Of a stretch of DNA of 64,000 nucleotides, positions 58,030-64,000 are shown in pieces; the stretch's first letter is position 1; every line of letters begins with the position of its first letter. A model generated the notes under the pieces. It worked only from the letters and a program-made list of their open reading frames with translations. It did not search any database and had not been told where the DNA came from. This DNA is from Nelumbo lutea. Its lineage: Eukaryota; Streptophyta; Magnoliopsida; Proteales; Nelumbonaceae. A program made the position numbers and the translations under genes. Location of the stretch: positions 205,301,813-205,365,812 of the forward strand of contig JAKGHH010000001.1 of the NCBI GenBank assembly GCA_022828595.1, in the 5' to 3' direction.

Positions 58030-61000
58030 TGTTTTTTTGGAAAAAGGTAACACAATATTTATTGAATCAAAAGCAGCACATACAAGCTGAGATCAGTCCC
58101 AGAAAGGCAGAATGAATAACTCAGCAATTACATACTCCACCAAGAACTAGAATGAAAAGCAACAGACAAGTTACAATTTCTAAACTCCTTCTGACACCCA
58201 AGAGATTAACTTGCCCACAACTTTCTAGATTAAATCTTCTGGACTTAAGGCGTTATCATAGAAAAGCCTACTATTCCTCTCGGACCAGATGGACCATAAG
58301 ACAACACTAAGAATAGCCTTCCATCCTTTTCTTGTTAAGCCCTTTGATGTTCCAGCAACACAAAAGCTCCTTTACCGATCTTGGAATAGTCCATCTTAAG
58401 TTTATGGAGCTGCAAAAGTGGTTCCACAGCTGAGAAGAGAACGGGCAGTGAATACACAGATGGTCAGTAGATTCAGAATTGTTCCCACACAGACTGCACG
58501 AAAGGTACAAAAGCTGAATGCCCCTTCTCACAAGATTAGCTCTAGACAGACATTTATTTAGAACCATAGTCCATACCAGGAAGTTGGATTTAGATGGGCT
58601 AATAGGATTCCACACCCGAGAACAAGGGAAATCAGTGGCACCCATTCTACAAAGTTTGGAAGCCAAAGAATTGACAGAAAAAACACCATTTGGATTCCAC
58701 TTCCAATACCACTTATCTTCTGAGTAGAAATCAACTTTTTGAGACTGAAGAATAGTCAACATGTTCACTATCTCTTTCAGCTCCCAGTCGAAAAGATTCC
58801 TTCTAAAAGTAGGGGACCAAATAATTGACTCTCTAGACAAGTTGCAACACTCATCAACAAAAGCCTCTTGGTTAGATGCACATTGAAAAAGGAGAGGAAA
58901 AGATTCTTCAAGGGAACCATCCAAGCACCAAGGATCCTTTCAAAATTTGGTTCTACTACCATTGTCGACCTTAATTGAGATCCCATCAGCAAGAACGGAG
59001 AAGTTCTTCATTTTCCCTTTCCACAGAGAGTTTCCCCAACTGGGAGGAGGGTTCTTGGTTCTCCAGTTGCCCCACTCCACTCCATAATTACCAACAATGA
59101 GAGATCTCCACCAAGCATCATTTTCAGCTGCAAATTTCCAAATCCACTTACAAAGAAGGGCAGAATTAAAGGTTTTTAATTTCCTTATGCCTAAACCACC
59201 TTAATCCTTGGGGAGACGGATTTGATCCCAACTAACAAGATGAATTTTTTTCTCCTCACCCCAACCCCTCCAGAGAAAATTCCTTTGAAGTTTTTCAAGC
59301 CTTCTTGCAACTTTGTTTGCGATAGGAAAAAGGGAGAGGAAACTGGTAGCTAAATTGGATAGTGTGCTTTAATCAAAGTCACCCTACCCCCAAAAGAAAT
59401 ATATTTTGCATTTTAAGACACCAATTTTCTCTCCATTCTTTCAATAACTGGGTCCCAAATTGAAGACAACCCACAACTTTCCCCTAGAGGAAGACCCAAA
59501 TATTTAATTGGAAGGGATCAATCTAACATGCCAAAATCTCCGCACAATCAACTAAGTTGGAAACCTGACCCACTGGAATGATTTAACTTTTGTTCCAATT
59601 GACTTTAAGACCAGAGACCACCTCAAACTAATATAAGATCCCAAGAATTAAGTCCACCCGAGAGGGAGGAGCATCCACAAAACATAGTGTATCATTTGCA
59701 AATTGGAGAATGTTAACCTTCTCCCCTCTGGAGCAATTGCAAAACCTTCCCACTCACCAGAATCAGCAACCTTTTTACAAAACAAAGTGAGGATCTCCAT
59801 TACACATATAAAGAGTAGTGGAGGCAGGGAATCACCCTGTCTAAGACCCCTGGAACTATCAAAGAAGCTTGCAGATTGTCCATTAATCAAAGCAGAAAAT
59901 TTTGGAGAGGTGATATATACTTCAATTTGGTTCCTCCATTTTTGCCCAAAATTCACCTGTTGCAACACAAAATCAACACATCGCCAATTGACATGATCAT
60001 AGGCCTTTTCAATATCAAGTGCAAATCAACCCTGGGGAACCCTCTCTTTTTCTTGAATGAATCAGTTCATTAGCAATAAGAATTGAATCAAGCATCTGTC
60101 TACCCGGAACAATTGGAGAATGTTAACCTTCTCCCCTCTGGAGCAATTGCAAAACCTTCCCACTCACCAGAATCAGCAACCTTTTTACAAAACAAAGTGA
60201 GGATCTCCATTACACATATAAAGAGTAGTGGAGGCAGGGAATCACCCTGTCTAAGACCCCTGGAACTATCAAAGAAGCTTGCAGATTGTCCATTAATCAA
60301 AGCAGAAAATTTTGGAGAGGTGATATATACTTCAATTTGGTTCCTCCATTTTTGCCCAAAATTCACCTGTTGCAACACAAAATCAACACATCGCCAATTG
60401 ACATGATCATAGGCCTTTTCAATATCAAGTGCAAATCAACCCTGGGGAACCCTCTCTTTTTCTTGAATGAATCAGTTCATTAGCAATAAGAATTGAATCA
60501 AGCATCTGTCTACCTAGAACAAAGGCACTTTGATTGTTAGAGATAACACTACCTAAAGCCCCTTTCGTTCTCTCTGCAAGGACTTTGGCTAAGATTTTAT
60601 AGAAGCTATGTAGAAGACTAATCGACCTGAAATCTTTTATGTTCACTGCACCTTCAATCTTTGGAATAAGGGTAATAAAAGTAGTGTTTAAACTCCTTTG
60701 CAATGAATCTCTCTCATAAAAGCCTTGAAAGACATTCAAAATATCTTGTTTCACAAAGTCCCAGCATTTAATGTAAAAAAGATTTGTAAGCCCATCTGGC
60801 CCGGGGATTGTTGATCTGCCAACATCTTAATTGCTGCTTTTATTTCCTCCTTTGTGAAGGGTCTTTCAATGAAGGTGGACTGAAACATCACTCATCTGTT
60901 TGAAGGGAAGGGACCTAGGAAATGGTTTGAAGATCCAAGATTCTTTATAAAGCTTTTTATAAAAACTGGTTGCCTCTGTCTTCATTTCTTCCTTAGACTC

Positions 61001-61300
61001 CCCCACCCTACCTTCCCCTTCAACCTAGTAATTACAGAAGTTTTGGCTCTTGCATTTGCCATTTTATGGAAGAAATGTGTGTTTCTGTTCCCCTCTTTTA
61101 GCCAAGCCACTTTAGCTCTTTGTCTTCATTTGATTTCATCAGTCACGACCAATTTATCATACTTTCAACTTCGCCTGAGATCTTTTCAATTTGCACACCT
61201 CTGATAAAGGATTGAACTCTTCTGCTGGATCAATCTCCTTTGTGGTACTCAAAAGAGCTTTCTTTTCCGTTTCTAAATTATTGGTGAGAGTATTGTCTTT
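58030..61300 (-). mobile_element. L1-type LINE, 5'-truncated, in intron 1
   Basis: Antisense to the host gene. From 5' to 3' on the minus strand: an RT linker (about 61150-61010, WLKEGNRNTHFFHKMANAR-like), and RT N-terminus (60754-60425, FITLIPKIEGAVNIKDFRSI and NNQSAFVLGRQMLDS). RT motifs follow (LINGQSASFFDSSRGLRQGD SLPPLLF in two copies). The catalytic FADD position reads FAND at about 59690. Last come a zf-RVT domain (58924-58307, FSVNSLASKLCRM, CSLCGNNSESTDHLCIHC) and an A-rich 3' end at 58030. The endonuclease domain is missing. Frameshifts and a 410-bp duplication make it dead. Confidence 0.85.
59701..60520. repeat. Perfect 410-bp tandem duplication inside L1
   Basis: 59701-60110 and 60111-60520 are identical as far as I can follow by eye (AATTGGAGAATGTTAACC ... 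AGCATCTGTCTACC). The period is 410, which is not a multiple of three, so the RT frame is broken. Confidence 0.9.
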
Positions 61301-61473
61301 GTTGATCTTTTTTAAGCATATGGAGAGTAATTTAAGGAATTTAGTGGTTTATACTTGTTTCTTTTGAGAGGTGCAGTAGTAGTTTGTAGGGGTTTGCTAG
61401 GCAGCAAGGAAAAACTTTCCCCAACCCCCTGTGCTTGTGTGCATGGGGTATTATTAACTTTGTTTATTGTTTG
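61301..61473. other. Intronic or intergenic flank, no gene seen
   Basis: Nothing recognisable. Confidence 0.4.
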
Positions 61474-61610
61474 CCCTAATGGTTTAAATGCCCAAGGTGC
61501 AAAAAAAAAAAAAAAGCACAAGAGCCTTAATGTGCTTGAGGTGCAAGGTGCTAGGTGAGGTGTATGCCTTTTTGAAGGAGGTGCATGCCTTTTTGAAGGA
61601 AGACAACATT
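61474..61610. repeat. Fragment of CAAGGTGC-type repeat with 21-bp duplication
   Basis: CCCAAGGTGCAAAA, a 17-base A-run and GAGGTGCAAGGTGC resemble the ends of the 39830-40455 element. GGAGGTGYATGCCTTTTTGAA occurs twice in tandem (about 61557 and 61578). Confidence 0.55.
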
Positions 61611-62410
61611 TTCTTAACAATTATCAATATTTTAACATCCAAAATGAGAAAAAAGAGCATCATACAGTGATATAGAGTACAAACTACAAACTCCAAATGA
61701 TTTACCTATAACTTACAAACTAACTATTAATTAACAGTTTTCTTGTTTTATTGATTGGCAAGTACTAATTTACAGTTTTGCATTCATTACCAAGTAATTT
61801 CATGCAAAAAAAGCAAAAAAAAAAAAAAAAAATAAAAAAAAACTAAGCAAGTCTGCAGGTGTTCTACCTGAATGTGAATCCACAAACAAACTCTGTAACT
61901 ATCACAGCCCACAAGCTTAAGACTGAATAACAAATGATATAACCTGTAATTAGGTCTTTCTCAATTACCAGTCCACAAAATAGGGTGCTGATTTAGTGAA
62001 ATTGCACTTACATGCATGTTGGTGTGAAAATTTTAATAAATTCTCATGCAACATAATTCACTCAAACAAGTGATTGAGTTTTTATTATTTTGGGTAAGGC
62101 CCATTCAGGGAATCATACGAATTGTTCCCCTTAATTACATCTCCACAAGAAAGTAGAGAACACCTTTGATTCTGAATTGGAGATATGAACGCATAGAACA
62201 AAAGAAAAGAACAATAGGGTACTTAAAAAGAACTTTTTTTTTGATCAATGAAAAAAAAAAAAAAAAGAACTTTTCATTTGCTCTTCTTTTACATCAAGTG
62301 TACAAGAATGAGAAGAAAGAAAAAGAAAATACAATTGGGAAACTATACAACAATACATTTCTCTTTTCTTTTAATACAAAGAAAATTTCCTTCTCACTCC
62401 TTTCTTTATA
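61611..62410. other. AT-rich, no gene seen
   Basis: Contains A-runs at 61816-61834 and 62251-62266. The latter belongs to a probable micro-insertion: AAAAAGAACTTTT flanks a short segment that includes TTGATCAATG (62225-62274). Confidence 0.45.
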
Positions 62411-62419
62411 ATAAGTTGT

Positions 62420-62680
62420 AGTCAATCAGATGAAATTGTGATTGTAGACAGCCTTAATCCTTGGAATTTTGCATACAAAAAGGGAATCGCTGTCAATCAA
62501 ATTAAAATATTTGATTGTAGACGATTTTCATCCCTCTGCTCTTCATTTTCATTTGAAGGAACCATAATCAGCCTTTGAGATTTAGACTGTAGATGGTTTA
62601 CTCCCTAACTTTGTCTTGAAAGAGGGACCATAATCAACCAAGTAGAGGCACCTAGTTGTAGATGGTTTATTTCCCTCTAT
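62420..62680. repeat. ~70-bp degenerate tandem repeat
   Basis: Units share RACCATAATCARCC, TTGTAGATGGTTTAYTYCCCT and CTTTG. Three to four diverged copies are seen (e.g. about 62563 and 62628). Non-coding. Confidence 0.55.
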
Positions 62681-62989
62681 TTCCTTTCTCAAAAGCGAAA
62701 ATAAAAGAGAGAGGAAGAAGGATACATAGCAGAAGACATATATAGGAAGTATTCACATCGAGGACTTTCTTTTTTTTTCTACTGTATTAGTGAGACTTTC
62801 CCTTCCCTGCCTTCCCTTGAGCACTTCTCTTTTCTTCTCTCCTTATCTTTGCTTTTCTTAAGAATCTCTTGTGAAAAATTTCTCCGAAGAATCTCTCTGC
62901 CTATCTGTGTGTGTGCTTCTAGATTCCCCTTAAGGAGCTTAAATAGGGAGTGGGTAGTTATGTAACTACCCCCTCCTCGTAGGTGAAGG
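62681..62989. other. Pyrimidine-rich, no gene seen
   Basis: CT-rich sequence (62765-62900). No coding evidence. Confidence 0.4.
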
Positions 62990-63610
62990 CATAGTTTTCA
63001 AGGCGCCCAGGCGAGACTAGGCGACTGGGGGGGGGGGCGCCTAGGCGATGAATTTTTTCATGCTAAAAAATAGAACGTAGGTTAGTTCACTAGGTACCAT
63101 AACCATATTTCTTTAATAAATATACATGATTTTCATAAGCAAAGAATAAATGTCATATTAAAGTATAGAAAATCAACATATTCATGAGAAGAAAGGAAAA
63201 GGAAAATAAAATTAAAAAATATAGGGGCTGAACCCTTATTTTTGTTATAGGAAAAGAAGAAAATAAAAAGTATTGATAGTAGAAGAAGAAGAAGAAGAAG
63301 AAGAAGAAGAAGAAGAATATATGGAAGAGGAAAATGTGCAAAATAGACAAAAATTTTAGTTCTTCCTTATTATTGGTTCAGGTTTTTAAGTCTTTGAGGG
63401 TTCAATATAGCATTTAGCAATGCTTATGTGATTAAACCCTAATAAATAAGAAAATAATAAAAAGAAATTAGTCAATGTAAACACACAAAATGATTATTTT
63501 AGTTTAATAATGTCTATTTTATAATTATAATCTCAAAAAAGTATGAATTAATATTTTATAGTAGGGAGTAGAAAATTGTTAGGTGATTGGGTGAGGCGAG
63601 CCTCAAAGGG
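62990..63610. mobile_element. GC-rich-ended inverted-repeat element, second copy
   Basis: The left end TTTTCAAGGCGCCCAGGCGAG, with an 11-G run (about 63027-63037) and GCGCCTAGGCG, pairs loosely with the right end GGTGATTGGGTGAGGCGAGCC. The interior is AT-rich with a (GAA)n microsatellite (63281-63317). It belongs to the same family as the intron element at 39830-40455. Confidence 0.5.
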
Positions 63611-63987
63611 TGTAGAGAACACTGCGGTGGTCCCCACTGTGTTCGTAGGACAGCATGCTGTAGTTATTTGTTTCAGCTATAGTAGTGTCAGTTTGAGTCA
63701 GTTTGTTAATTCAGTTGTTATTTATTTCAGCTTTTATTTACTTTATTTATTATGTAAGTACTAAGGGCAGATGTGTCCTTTCCATTATGTACTAAACATA
63801 ACCTATAAATAATAAGAAAGTGGTGGCGGCAGATCTGTTAGAATCTGTCCCTCCTTTCAACCACTTGTGTTCTCCTGTTTCTCTTCTATTCTCTCTTTTT
63901 TCTCTCTCTTTTCTTTCACTTTTCTTCTGTTTTGTAAACCTAAAACCTATTAGGATTCAAGACTGATTACAGTCTTGATCTTCTACT
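63580..63987 (+). repeat. Probable 5' LTR of an LTR-retrotransposon
   Basis: The LTR is inferred from the primer-binding site that follows it. It contains a TATA-like CCTATAAATAATAAG at about 63797 and a CT-rich transcribed part (63845-63930), as in copia LTRs. The left boundary is uncertain and the exact CA end was not identified. Confidence 0.55.
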
Positions 63988-64000
63988 TGGTATCAGAGCC
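63988..64000 (+). promoter_or_regulatory. Primer-binding site at window edge
   Basis: TGGTATCAGAGCC, matching initiator Met tRNA. The internal region of this element lies beyond the window. Confidence 0.85.

Noticed and set aside
1..64000. CRISPR arrays, operons, phage or bacterial defence systems
   Set aside because: Repeat spacing and coding structure are those of a plant nuclear genome; no regular repeat-spacer array or operon was seen.

Overview
This is plant nuclear DNA, most likely from a flowering plant. It carries spliced genes of plant families (a tubby-like protein, a FEI-type LRR receptor kinase, a plastid PotD-like binding protein), long AT-rich introns, and many plant-type transposable elements: Ty3/gypsy and Ty1/copia LTR elements, L1 and RTE LINEs, a tRNA-derived SINE and hAT-like MITEs. 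The species cannot be told from the sequence. The window is gene-poor. I count one complete gene, two partial genes that run off an edge or into a large intron, one broken kinase gene fragment and one probable retrocopy.

Layout. 1-3004: 3' end of a tubby-like protein gene (+). 3005-8188: intergenic, with a probable processed retrocopy (5515-6045, minus), an RTE LINE tail, and two MITEs. 8189-18590: a nested LTR cluster in which a Ty3/gypsy element (LTR 8189-8601, open gag) is interrupted at 9851 by a Ty1/copia element with 1.85-kb LTRs. Its 3' LTR runs into a 100-N assembly gap (18591-18690). 18691-20600: the 5' part of a different, minus-strand copia element with a 206-bp LTR. 21230-22680: L1 and RTE LINE fragments, then a 248-bp tandem duplication. 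23929-27175: last three exons of a FEI-like kinase, with three frame breaks. 27176-34450: intergenic, very AT-rich, with microsatellites.

34453-42070 (minus): a complete seven-exon gene for a PotD-like (spermidine/putrescine-binding-type) plastid protein of 566 residues. Four of its six introns hold a different mobile element: an L1 fragment with a nested micro-insertion, an Au-like SINE with a perfect target-site duplication, an L1 RNase H fragment, and a GC-rich inverted-repeat element. 42071-57200: a long gene-free stretch with MITEs, minisatellites and a degenerate ~0.36-kb repeat family. 57200-57723 (+): 5' UTR and first coding exon of a small gene I do not recognise. Its first intron holds a 3-kb L1 (58030-61300, minus) with a perfect 410-bp tandem duplication. 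63580-64000: an LTR ending in a primer-binding site at the window edge.

No prokaryote-like system, CRISPR array or obvious new gene cluster is present. The most interesting signals are evolutionary: an open gag frame in an element that must be older than the decayed element inside it; near-minimal L1 insertions made of little more than a poly(A) tail; a probable retrocopy with a degenerate target-site duplication; and the dense transposon load in the introns of an otherwise intact gene.
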